A stretch of DNA of 64,000 nucleotides from Acinetobacter piscicola (GTDB lineage Bacteria > Pseudomonadota > Gammaproteobacteria > Pseudomonadales > Moraxellaceae), in NCBI RefSeq assembly GCF_002233755.1, contig NZ_NIFO01000001.1, positions 496,001 through 560,000 of the forward strand, in the 5' to 3' direction. The translations under genes and the position numbers were made by a program. The notes under the pieces were generated by a model. The model was given only the letters and a program-made list of their open reading frames with translations, was not told the origin of the DNA and did no database searches. This document shows, piece by piece, positions 1-6,814 of this stretch (position 1 is the first letter of the stretch; each line of letters starts with the position of its first letter).

Positions 1-2
1 CG

Positions 3-248
3 CATGCCAAATGCATGGATGAAATTGAAAGCAATCCAACATGGATGTTAAGTAGTAAACTTTTATCTGAAGATCAAAAGCATAAGAAAAAACGTCAAGT
101 ATGTAACTGTGTAGGAGAAAATTCACCGAAAGTATTGTCTAAAGAACAGTTGGCATTGGCGGCAATTGATCCGAAAGCGAAAGCAACTTATACCGCTTTG
201 GCAACGACAAAAACAACAGCCGTTTGTGCCTCTGAAATGTTAGACTAA
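3..248 (+). CDS. C-terminal part of an unrecognised protein, cut by the window edge
   Basis: The reading frame is open to the left edge of the window and ends with TAA at 246-248, so this is most likely the 3' end of a longer gene. An ATG at 15 exists but has no ribosome binding site in the few bases visible. The visible part is polar and lysine-rich with four scattered cysteines (one just before the ATG, a C-N-C pair, and one near the end), which could suit a periplasmic or metal-binding protein, but I do not recognise the family. It lies 66 bp upstream of rnhB on the same strand and may be cotranscribed with it. Confidence 0.55.
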   Translation, partial: HAKCMDEIESNPTWMLSSKLLSEDQKHKKKRQVCNCVGENSPKVLSKEQLALAAIDPKAKATYTALATTKTTAVCASEMLD

Positions 249-314
249 GCGCAAGTGATTGTTGTTAAATTTTTAAAATGGCTGTTGATCAGTCATTTTT
301 TATGAGAGTAGAAA

Positions 315-884
315 ATGTTAATTGCTGGTGTAGATGAAGCAGGTAGAGGCCCATTGGTAGGCTCAGTTGTGGCTGCTGCTGTTATTTTGGATCCAAATAA
401 TCCAATTGAAGGATTGAATGATTCAAAAAAATTGACTGAGAAAAAACGTGAAAAGCTATTTGTCGAAATTCAAGAAAAAGCTTTGGCTTGGGCCATTGCA
501 GAAGCCAGTCATGAAGAAATTGATGAGATCAATATTTTACAAGCATCTTTATTGGCAATGCGCCGTGCAGTAGAAAAATTAAAGGTTCAGCCTGAGCATG
601 TCTTGGTGGATGGTAATAAAGTCCCACAAGGTCTTGTTATGAGCTGTGATGCTGTTGTCGGTGGGGATGCATTACATGCGGAAATTAGTGCTGCCAGTAT
701 TCTTGCAAAAGTGACGCGTGACCGTGAAATGGTGGTTTTAGACTTAAAATATCCACAATACGGCTTTGCTAAACATAAAGGTTATCCAACGAAGGCACAT
801 TTTGAAGCGATTGAAGAACATGGTGTGATTGACCAACATCGCCGTAGTTACGCTCCAGTGAAAAAAGCTCTAGGGATTGGCTAA
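315..884 (+). CDS. rnhB: Ribonuclease HII
   Basis: RNase HII cleaves the RNA strand of RNA-DNA hybrids and starts removal of single ribonucleotides misincorporated in DNA. The 189-residue protein has the usual length. The N-terminal motif [13 protein letters not shown] carries the first two acidic metal ligands (D7, E8); further acidic residues are D99 in VLVDGN and D118 in VGGDAL, and the family VTRDR motif is present at about 134-138. The ATG at 315 is preceded by GAGAGTAGAAA as a plausible ribosome binding site. It converges with csrA at a shared terminator. Confidence 0.97.
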   Translation: MLIAGVDEAGRGPLVGSVVAAAVILDPNNPIEGLNDSKKLTEKKREKLFVEIQEKALAWAIAEASHEEIDEINILQASLLAMRRAVEKLKVQPEHVLVDGNKVPQGLVMSCDAVVGGDALHAEISAASILAKVTRDREMVVLDLKYPQYGFAKHKGYPTKAHFEAIEEHGVIDQHRRSYAPVKKALGIG

Positions 885-913
885 TTATAAATTATTGAAA
901 TCCATATAAATTT

Positions 914-940
914 AAAGCGGCCTCAAGAGCCGCTTTATTT
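914..940. terminator. Bidirectional terminator between rnhB and csrA
   Basis: A perfect 8-bp inverted repeat, AAAGCGGC at 914-921 and GCCGCTTT at 929-936, encloses a 7-nt loop. On the plus strand it is followed by a T-rich run and on the minus strand by TTTAAATTT. It lies between the convergent ends of rnhB and csrA and can serve both. Confidence 0.8.
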
Positions 941-958
941 TGCAAAAAGACTATAACC

Positions 959-1213
959 TTAACGATTATAGTTATTTTGCACAGTATTATCATCTTCAAA
1001 AGAAGGCTGATAATCTTGATCGATGTGTTGAAGATGTTCATGCATAGCACGTTCATGTTGAATTCGTTGATAGATTTCTTCGCGATGAACAGATACTTCT
1101 TTTGGTGCATTTACACCAATACGCACTTGATTACCTTTGACACCAAGTACAGTTACACTGACTTGATCCCCAATCATTAATGTTTCTCCGACACGACGGG
1201 TCAGAATCAGCAT
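959..1213 (-). CDS. csrA: Carbon storage regulator CsrA (RsmA)
   Basis: CsrA is a small homodimeric RNA-binding protein that binds GGA motifs in mRNA leaders and controls translation and stability of carbon-metabolism, motility and biofilm genes. The protein begins [15 protein letters not shown] and has the conserved [12 protein letters not shown] segment; R44 is the family's key RNA-contacting arginine. At 84 residues it is longer than the ~61-residue enterobacterial protein because of an acidic, glutamine- and asparagine-rich C-terminal tail. The ATG at 1213 has AAGGAGA upstream. It follows lysC on the same strand, as in pseudomonads. Confidence 0.97.
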   Translation of the reverse strand: MLILTRRVGETLMIGDQVSVTVLGVKGNQVRIGVNAPKEVSVHREEIYQRIQHERAMHEHLQHIDQDYQPSFEDDNTVQNNYNR

Positions 1214-1370
1214 GTTTATCTCCTTGCTTAAACGCTAAACCTGCGATGAATTTCAAAATACGAAAAACAACCTCGATAGCAGAGACAATTTTAACAGAAA
1301 AATGTGACAAATTTTTCACTTTGCACGTTCTGTTGAAAATTATTCTTAAACCTCATAATCTAATATAACA

Positions 1371-1408
1371 GAGCCACTATAGTAAAAACTATAGTGGCTC
1401 ATGTTTTT
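1371..1408. terminator. Hairpin terminator downstream of lysC
   Basis: A 13-bp perfect inverted repeat (1371-1383 with 1388-1400, starting GAGCCACTATAGT) has a 4-nt loop. It lies between the end of lysC and the start of csrA. The T-run is better on the plus strand (TGTTTTTTAT) than on the minus strand, where the tail is only TGTTATATT, so termination of lysC may be partial and leave some read-through into csrA. Confidence 0.65.
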
Positions 1409-1451
1409 TATCACTTGGAATAGTGAAATATTTAACGATTATGATTAAATA

Positions 1452-2732
1452 TTAAGCATGTACGCTTGATTCACCGTGTTCACGGTCTAAACCAAAAGCA
1501 GTGTGTAGTGAACGAACAGCAAGTTCTAGGTAATTTTCTTCAATAATCACTGAAATTTTAATTTCAGAAGTTGAAATCATTAGGATATTGATACCTTCGT
1601 CTGCAAGTGCGGTAAACATTTTACTTGCAACACCTGCATGTGAGCGCATACCCACACCCACGATTGACACTTTAACAATATCATCGCGAGTTGCTACTTC
1701 ACGTGCACCAATTGCACGAGCAGTTTCTTCTAAAATTGTTGTCGCTTTCTTAAGGTCGCCACGATTTACTGTGAACGTAAAGTCAGTTGTGCCATCTTCT
1801 TCAACATTTTGGATAATCATATCCACTTCAATGTTTGCAGCACCAATAGGCGATAATATTTTAGAGGCAATACCAGGGACATCAGGTACACCTAAAATTG
1901 TTAATTTAGCTTCGTCACGGTTAAATGCGATACCTGAAATAATTGGCTGTTCCATATTGTCTTCCGCTTCTGTGGTGATTAGTGTCCCGACATTTTTTTT
2001 GAAATGTTCATCGAATGCGCCATCATTGTCATTATCAAAACTTGATAATACACGTAAAGGCACTTGGTATTTTCCTGCAAATTCAACAGAACGAATTTGC
2101 AAAACTTTTGAACCAAGTGATGCCATTTCAAGCATTTCTTCAAATGAAATGCGGTCAACTTTTTTCGCTTTAGGTGCAACACGAGGGTCAGTAGTATATA
2201 CGCCATCAACATCTGTATAAATCTGACATTCATCCGCTTTAAGTGCCGCAGCAAGTGCTACACCTGAAGTATCTGAACCACCACGGCCTAAAGTTGTGGT
2301 ATTGCCATCAGCATCAAAGCCTTGGAAACCTGCAACAACAATGACACGACCTGCATCTAAATGCTCTGTCATTACATCAGTATCAATCGATTCAATACGT
2401 GCTTTTGTATATGCGTTGTCAGTTTTGATACCGACTTGGCGACCTGTTAGAGATTTTGCTTCAACACCAATCGAGTTAAGCGCCATTGCTAACATTGAAA
2501 TCGTTACCTGTTCACCGGTAGACACCATTTGGTCTAATTCACGAGGATCAGGGGTTTCGGTAATGGCTTTCGCTAAAGCCAATAAGCGGTTGGTTTCACC
2601 ACTCATTGCTGATACAACCACTACAACCTTGTGGCCGTGGTCATGCCAACGCTTTACACGACGAGCAACATTTAAAATGCGCTCGGGAGTACCCATAGAG
2701 GTACCGCCATATTTTTGAACGATTAATGCCAT
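1452..2732 (-). CDS. lysC: Aspartate kinase
   Basis: Aspartokinase phosphorylates L-aspartate, the first step of the lysine, threonine, methionine and diaminopimelate pathway. The 426-residue protein has the kinase signature KYGGTS (7-12), GRGGSD (149-154) and TDVDGVYTTDPR (173-184), then two C-terminal ACT domains (about 270-340 and 350-426) expected to bind lysine and/or threonine for feedback control. It is the short monofunctional type. Inside the gene, M260 (ATG at 1953-1955) has GGAAGA 5-10 nt upstream and would make a separate ACT-domain polypeptide, as in the alpha/beta aspartokinases. csrA follows; alaS, often the upstream neighbour in related genomes, is not present. Confidence 0.96.
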   Translation of the reverse strand: MALIVQKYGGTSMGTPERILNVARRVKRWHDHGHKVVVVVSAMSGETNRLLALAKAITETPDPRELDQMVSTGEQVTISMLAMALNSIGVEAKSLTGRQVGIKTDNAYTKARIESIDTDVMTEHLDAGRVIVVAGFQGFDADGNTTTLGRGGSDTSGVALAAALKADECQIYTDVDGVYTTDPRVAPKAKKVDRISFEEMLEMASLGSKVLQIRSVEFAGKYQVPLRVLSSFDNDNDGAFDEHFKKNVGTLITTEAEDNMEQPIISGIAFNRDEAKLTILGVPDVPGIASKILSPIGAANIEVDMIIQNVEEDGTTDFTFTVNRGDLKKATTILEETARAIGAREVATRDDIVKVSIVGVGMRSHAGVASKMFTALADEGINILMISTSEIKISVIIEENYLELAVRSLHTAFGLDREHGESSVHA

Positions 2733-3290
2733 AACACCTAAACCCTTGTTATCAAACAGGTAAAGTTATTTCTTGCTTTCTACTATTTGTATTATGTACG
2801 CATATATGTACATAAATGAAAATATTGAGTTTTTAGCAAGCCGTAAAAATTGCGATAAGTATATAGCAAGCGAAATACACTAACAATCATTGATATAGAC
2901 TAAAACCCATGAGTCTAATGATTGTTAGCATTAATGTTATTTATATAGCCTTTTTTGTTTGCTCTGTATTTTGATGTTATTTTTCCATCCAATAATGTCT
3001 GTGGCTAAGTCGTGCTTTATTGTACTGCATGCAGAATCAAATATAGGGGCAGGGAAAAGGATGCCTAAGGTGTTTTACTTTCCTAAGGATGAAGTGCGCG
3101 CTTGGTAGTTTGAAACATTTTACAGACACAGTTGGAGGTTATATATTTGTTCATCAACCTTCCTCCATCAACCTTACAGCACATCATGCTGACAAAAATT
3201 CACTAACAAGATGAAAACTAAGATTAATACACGTTGATCGTGAGAGTAGGTTTGATTATCCTTAAATCACAATGATTTGAGAATAACTTC
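2733..3290. other. Intergenic stretch upstream of lysC with inverted repeats
   Basis: No confident gene lies here. Two inverted repeats are visible: TATGTAC at 2793-2799 with GTACATA at 2808-2814, about 60 bp upstream of the lysC start, and a long bulged hairpin at 2880-2928 (separate entry). A 37-codon frame at 2995-3108 ends in residues VFYFPKDEVRAW, which resembles the end of an excisionase/AlpA-type helix-turn-helix domain and may be a gene remnant. The lysC promoter should be here, but I cannot place it with confidence. Confidence 0.4.
2880..2928. repeat. Long bulged hairpin upstream of lysC
   Basis: CTAACAATCATT at 2880-2891 pairs with AATGATTGTTAG at 2917-2928, and the inner TAGACT (2896-2901) pairs with AGTCTA (2912-2917). 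This gives a stem of about 18 bp interrupted by a 4-nt bulge and closed by a 10-nt loop. A T-rich stretch follows about 25 bp downstream on the plus strand. It may be an old terminator, an operator, or the scar of an inserted element. Confidence 0.5.
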
Positions 3291-3386
3291 ATGAAAAACA
3301 TAATTCTTGTTTTAATTTTAACATCACCTGTTGTTGCTTCTGCAGTTCATTTGAAATCTATTCGTACAAGCTTTGATTATCAATAA
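3291..3386 (+). CDS. Predicted 31-residue secreted or membrane peptide
   Basis: The frame begins MKNIILVLILTSPVVASAVH, a good signal-peptide-like start (two positive/polar residues, a hydrophobic core, then A-S-A as a possible cleavage site), and ends after a short tail of about 12 residues. It lies 23 bp upstream of the rmuC-like gene on the same strand. There is no strong ribosome binding site (AATAACTTC precedes the ATG). It may be a real small peptide or the remnant of a longer secreted protein; I do not recognise a family. Confidence 0.35.
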   Translation: MKNIILVLILTSPVVASAVHLKSIRTSFDYQ

Positions 3387-3409
3387 TAAGAAGAAGGGTT
3401 GCTAAATCA

Positions 3410-4726
3410 ATGGAACATATAGACATCATCATACTTGTTTGCATAATAATAGTTGCCATATTGCAAATATTGCTTTTATTAAAAAAGTCAGGAAAATTAA
3501 ATACTGACGATATTTTATCTCCTATAAGTCAATCTTTTGAACGTATTGAAAGATTCACAAGTAATGAACTGGGTAGGAATAGAGAAGAATCTAGCCAGCA
3601 ATCAAGATTTACACGTGAAGAACTTGGCGGAACAGTTAAGGCCGAATTATTGACGTATGCTCAAACGATGCGTGAAAGCCTTAAACAGATTTCTGATGAA
3701 CAAACAAAGCATCTAAGTTCGTTTGTGGAACAGATTGGCAATCTAAATCAATCACAAACCCAACAGGCTGAACAGTTAAGAAATAAAATTGAAGAAAAAT
3801 TGATTAGCCTTCAAAAGGATAATTCGGAACAATTAGAAAAAATGCGTCAAACAGTAGATGAAAAACTACAAGGTACGCTTGAAAAAAGGTTGTCAGAATC
3901 CTTTAAGTTGATTAGTGAGCGTTTGGAATCAGTGCACAAAGGGTTAGGCGAGATGCAAGTATTAGCCAGTGGTGTGGGGGATCTTAAAAAGGTTCTAACG
4001 AATGTTAAGACTCGTGGTACTTGGGGGGAGGTTCAATTGGGTGCAATGCTGGAGCAGGTTCTTACCATTGATCAATATGAGGCAAATGTTTCAACCAAAG
4101 GTAATTCAGAGCGTGTTGAATATGCTGTAAAAATTCCAAGTAAGAATAATGATCAAGATATTGTATGGTTGCCTATTGATGCTAAATTTCCAATGGAATC
4201 TTATAGTCGCTTAGTTGAGGCTCAGGATAATGCTGATGCGACTGGCGTTGAATCAGCATTAAAAGAACTTGAATTACGCATTAAACAATGTGCGAATGAT
4301 ATAAGTAGAAAATATATCTCACCACCCGCAACAACAGATTTTGCAATTTTATATTTGCCGACTGAAGGCCTGTTTGCTGAAGTTACAAAGCGATCCAATC
4401 TTGTTGATATTGTCCAGCGTGATTATAGAGTCGTATTTGCAGGGCCAACTACATTATGGTCAATATTGAATAGTTTACAGATGGGGTTTAGGACGCTTGC
4501 TATTGAAAAGCGCTCAAGTGAAGTATGGAATACATTAGCAGCTGTTAAAACTGAATGGACTAAGTATGGTGACGCTTTAGATAAGGTTAAAAAGAAACTT
4601 GAGGAAGCTTCTAATAGTATAGATCAGGCGCAAGTTAGAACCAGAGCGGTTGGAAAGAAATTGAAAGAGGTTCAGGAGTTACCTTCATCTCAGGCAGATA
4701 ATATTCTTGAATTAGATGAAGATTAA
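3410..4726 (+). CDS. rmuC: RmuC family protein
   Basis: RmuC proteins limit inversions at short inverted repeats and have a PD-(D/E)XK nuclease-like domain; the biochemical role is not well defined. This 438-residue protein has an N-terminal membrane segment (about 7-25), a long glutamine/glutamate-rich coiled coil (about 40-190), then the conserved RmuC domain with KTRGTWGEVQLGAMLEQVL (about 199-217), VWLPIDAKFPMESYSRL (about 252-268) and YLPTEGLFAEV (about 314-324). The ATG at 3410 has AAGAAGGG upstream. A second membrane-anchored coiled-coil gene follows after 40 bp. The pair sits between lysC and the surA terminator and looks like an inserted unit. Confidence 0.88.
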   Translation: MEHIDIIILVCIIIVAILQILLLLKKSGKLNTDDILSPISQSFERIERFTSNELGRNREESSQQSRFTREELGGTVKAELLTYAQTMRESLKQISDEQTKHLSSFVEQIGNLNQSQTQQAEQLRNKIEEKLISLQKDNSEQLEKMRQTVDEKLQGTLEKRLSESFKLISERLESVHKGLGEMQVLASGVGDLKKVLTNVKTRGTWGEVQLGAMLEQVLTIDQYEANVSTKGNSERVEYAVKIPSKNNDQDIVWLPIDAKFPMESYSRLVEAQDNADATGVESALKELELRIKQCANDISRKYISPPATTDFAILYLPTEGLFAEVTKRSNLVDIVQRDYRVVFAGPTTLWSILNSLQMGFRTLAIEKRSSEVWNTLAAVKTEWTKYGDALDKVKKKLEEASNSIDQAQVRTRAVGKKLKEVQELPSSQADNILELDED

Positions 4727-4766
4727 ATAATTAAAATAAGCCATTGGTTCGTTATAGGAGATAGCA

Positions 4767-5354
4767 TTGAGTATGAAATACATATTAGGTGCATTTATTA
4801 TTGTTGTCTTATTAATTGGTTATTTTATCAATAAAAGCAATAAGGAAGATATGGTGAGGTTAAAGCAAGCCGAAGCCGCTCAAAAAGAAAAAATGCAAAT
4901 TGCTAATGATGACTTTAAAAATGCTGATGTTGCAAAAGAGCGCAAAATAAAGCTTGATAAGGAAATTGTAGAACTACAATCTAAGATGGCAATGGATTAT
5001 TTGGAGGCTAAGCAAATTTTAGAGTCAAAGAAAATTTCTATTCAAGATCAGGCTTTTTATGCCGATTTGTTTAGTCGTTGGAATGAGGTTGTTCATGTTG
5101 CTGCCTCTGTGTCTAGGACTTCATTAGCCCTACCAGTAAAGGAATTACAAGCAATTCGTAGAGAATTAGAAATAAAAGATACACAAAGCTATTGTGAGAG
5201 TGAGTTTAAGAATAATCTGGTGACGGCTTATAGCTATACTATTGATGGCTTTTTAGAATTTATGCAAAGCAATGATGCAATGCCTAATACCAATAGTGAA
5301 CTAGATGAAAAGTATGCTAAAAAAATATCAATATTGATGGAGTATTGTTATTAA
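4767..5354 (+). CDS. Uncharacterised single-pass membrane protein with coiled coil
   Basis: I do not recognise the family. The 195-residue protein has one N-terminal membrane helix (about 5-20, ILGAFIIVVLLIGYF) followed by a charged, coiled-coil-prone region (about 25-90) and a helical C-terminal half with two cysteines. GGAG at 4757-4760 is 6 nt before a TTG at 4767 and 12 nt before an ATG at 4773, so the TTG start is favoured. It begins 40 bp after the RmuC-family gene and shares its architecture (one N-terminal helix then coiled coil), so the two probably form an operon and may interact. It ends before a strong shared terminator. Confidence 0.75.
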   Translation: MSMKYILGAFIIVVLLIGYFINKSNKEDMVRLKQAEAAQKEKMQIANDDFKNADVAKERKIKLDKEIVELQSKMAMDYLEAKQILESKKISIQDQAFYADLFSRWNEVVHVAASVSRTSLALPVKELQAIRRELEIKDTQSYCESEFKNNLVTAYSYTIDGFLEFMQSNDAMPNTNSELDEKYAKKISILMEYCY

Positions 5355-5451
5355 TTTTTATAAATAAGTTTCAGTAGTAAAGAATACATTTTACTTTGTA
5401 AATTAAAATGAATAAACCCGTTTAAAAACTTATTCTAAGACAGAATATGGA

Positions 5452-5490
5452 GCGATAAAAAACCAGTTGTTTCAACTGGTTTTTTATCGC
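5452..5490. terminator. Strong bidirectional terminator
   Basis: An 18-bp perfect inverted repeat (5452-5469 with 5473-5490) with a 3-nt loop contains A-runs and T-runs in its own stem, so it works in both directions. It separates the rmuC-like operon (plus strand) from the end of surA (minus strand). Confidence 0.9.
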
Positions 5491-5497
5491 TTAACCT

Positions 5498-6814
5498 CTA
5501 GCTTCCGTTCTTTTTAGGATCTAAGCTTGGGTCTTTAATTTCGATATACGTATTTGCACGTAGTTCTCGGATCCAGCTATCAAATTCAGATTCGAACTGG
5601 CGTTCGCCTAATATCTGACGTGCCATACGCTTTTGATATTCACTGGTCATATCTTGTTGACGCGTTTCTGAAACTTGTAAAATATGCCATCCGAACTGTG
5701 TTTCAAAAGGTTTGCTGACTTCGCCAACAGTGGCGCTTTGCATCGTTTTATCAAACTCAGGCACCATCATACCTGGGCTAACCCAACCTAGGCTACCACC
5801 ATCACGTGCTGAACCTGGGTCATTTGAATAGGTTGAAGCAAGTGTGGCAAAATCTTCACCAGCTTTTAAGCGGTTATAAATGCTATCGATCATTTGTTTT
5901 GCATTTTCAGGACTGACCACTTCTGATGTTTTGATCAGAATATGACGAGTGCTGTATTGTGGAACCAAAGCTTTTTGATCATTAGATTTCTTTTCAATCA
6001 GCTTTAGGATGTGAATACCATCTTTGGCTTGAATCAAATCAGTGGTTTGTCCTGCTTGTAATGTACTTACACGCGCAGCGAGTTCAGCTGGGATGTCTGA
6101 GAGTGGGCGGAAGCCCATATCAGCACCGTCAACCTTGATCTGAGCTGTAGTGAATTTTTTTGCTATAGCATTTACATCATTACTGTTTTTTAAATCTGTA
6201 CGAACAGATTTAGCTATATTCTCAAGATCAGCAACTGGTGCATCAGCTGCAATACGCATATGTAGTACATGCGCCTGACTGCCGACAGCAGCTTGACCTT
6301 CAGGGGATTTTAAGAAGTTTTCAATATCTAGGTCAGTGATTTTAATACGGGACATGACTTGTTGTTGACTTAGTTTTTGAATCAATAAATCCTCAGAAAC
6401 TCGGTTACGTAGTAATTCATAAGTGCCCGGTGAAACTGAATCTAATTTTTGTTGAAACGCTTCTAATGAGTTAGAGCCAGACTGTTGGGCAATTTTCAAA
6501 ACCGCTTCATTTAGACTTTTTTCATCAGACTTTAAGCCATATTTTTTAACCAGTTCAAGCTGTGCATCATGAGTAATCAGTTGATTTAGAACTTGAGCTT
6601 GTAAAATATTTTGTGGTGGAATTTCTTTTTTCTGTGATTGAAGTTTATGTGTGGCTTCAGCAACACCTTGATCCAAATCACTTTTTAAAATAGCAGTTGC
6701 ACCAACAATGGCAACGATCTGATCGTTAGGTGCCGCATAAGAGAAAGCAGATGCTGAGATGAGTAAAGCTAAGCTCGAAGCTTTAAACAATTTTTTAAAT
6801 TTTTGCGTCTTCAT
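5498..6814 (-). CDS. surA: Periplasmic peptidyl-prolyl isomerase/chaperone SurA
   Basis: SurA escorts unfolded outer-membrane proteins such as LptD through the periplasm. From the ATG at 6814 the protein starts MKTQKFKKLFKASSLALL, a signal peptide ending in SYA before APNDQ. It has the SurA N-terminal domain and two parvulin PPIase repeats (roughly residues 170-270 and 285-390; the second has RHILIK and GGSLGWV). A GTG at 6826 gives four extra residues before the signal peptide; the ATG is preferred because it overlaps the lptD stop (TAATG), which suggests translational coupling. The order lptD-surA is the classical one for these partners. Confidence 0.95.
   Translation of the reverse strand: MKTQKFKKLFKASSLALLISASAFSYAAPNDQIVAIVGATAILKSDLDQGVAEATHKLQSQKKEIPPQNILQAQVLNQLITHDAQLELVKKYGLKSDEKSLNEAVLKIAQQSGSNSLEAFQQKLDSVSPGTYELLRNRVSEDLLIQKLSQQQVMSRIKITDLDIENFLKSPEGQAAVGSQAHVLHMRIAADAPVADLENIAKSVRTDLKNSNDVNAIAKKFTTAQIKVDGADMGFRPLSDIPAELAARVSTLQAGQTTDLIQAKDGIHILKLIEKKSNDQKALVPQYSTRHILIKTSEVVSPENAKQMIDSIYNRLKAGEDFATLASTYSNDPGSARDGGSLGWVSPGMMVPEFDKTMQSATVGEVSKPFETQFGWHILQVSETRQQDMTSEYQKRMARQILGERQFESEFDSWIRELRANTYIEIKDPSLDPKKNGS

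Noticed and set aside
892-1110. 72-residue frame opposite and beside csrA
   Set aside because: It overlaps csrA in another frame of the same strand and crosses the shared terminator; no family features.
1588-2220. 210-residue frame opposite lysC
   Set aside because: It lies fully antisense to the well-supported lysC gene and has low-complexity, serine-rich composition typical of a shadow frame.
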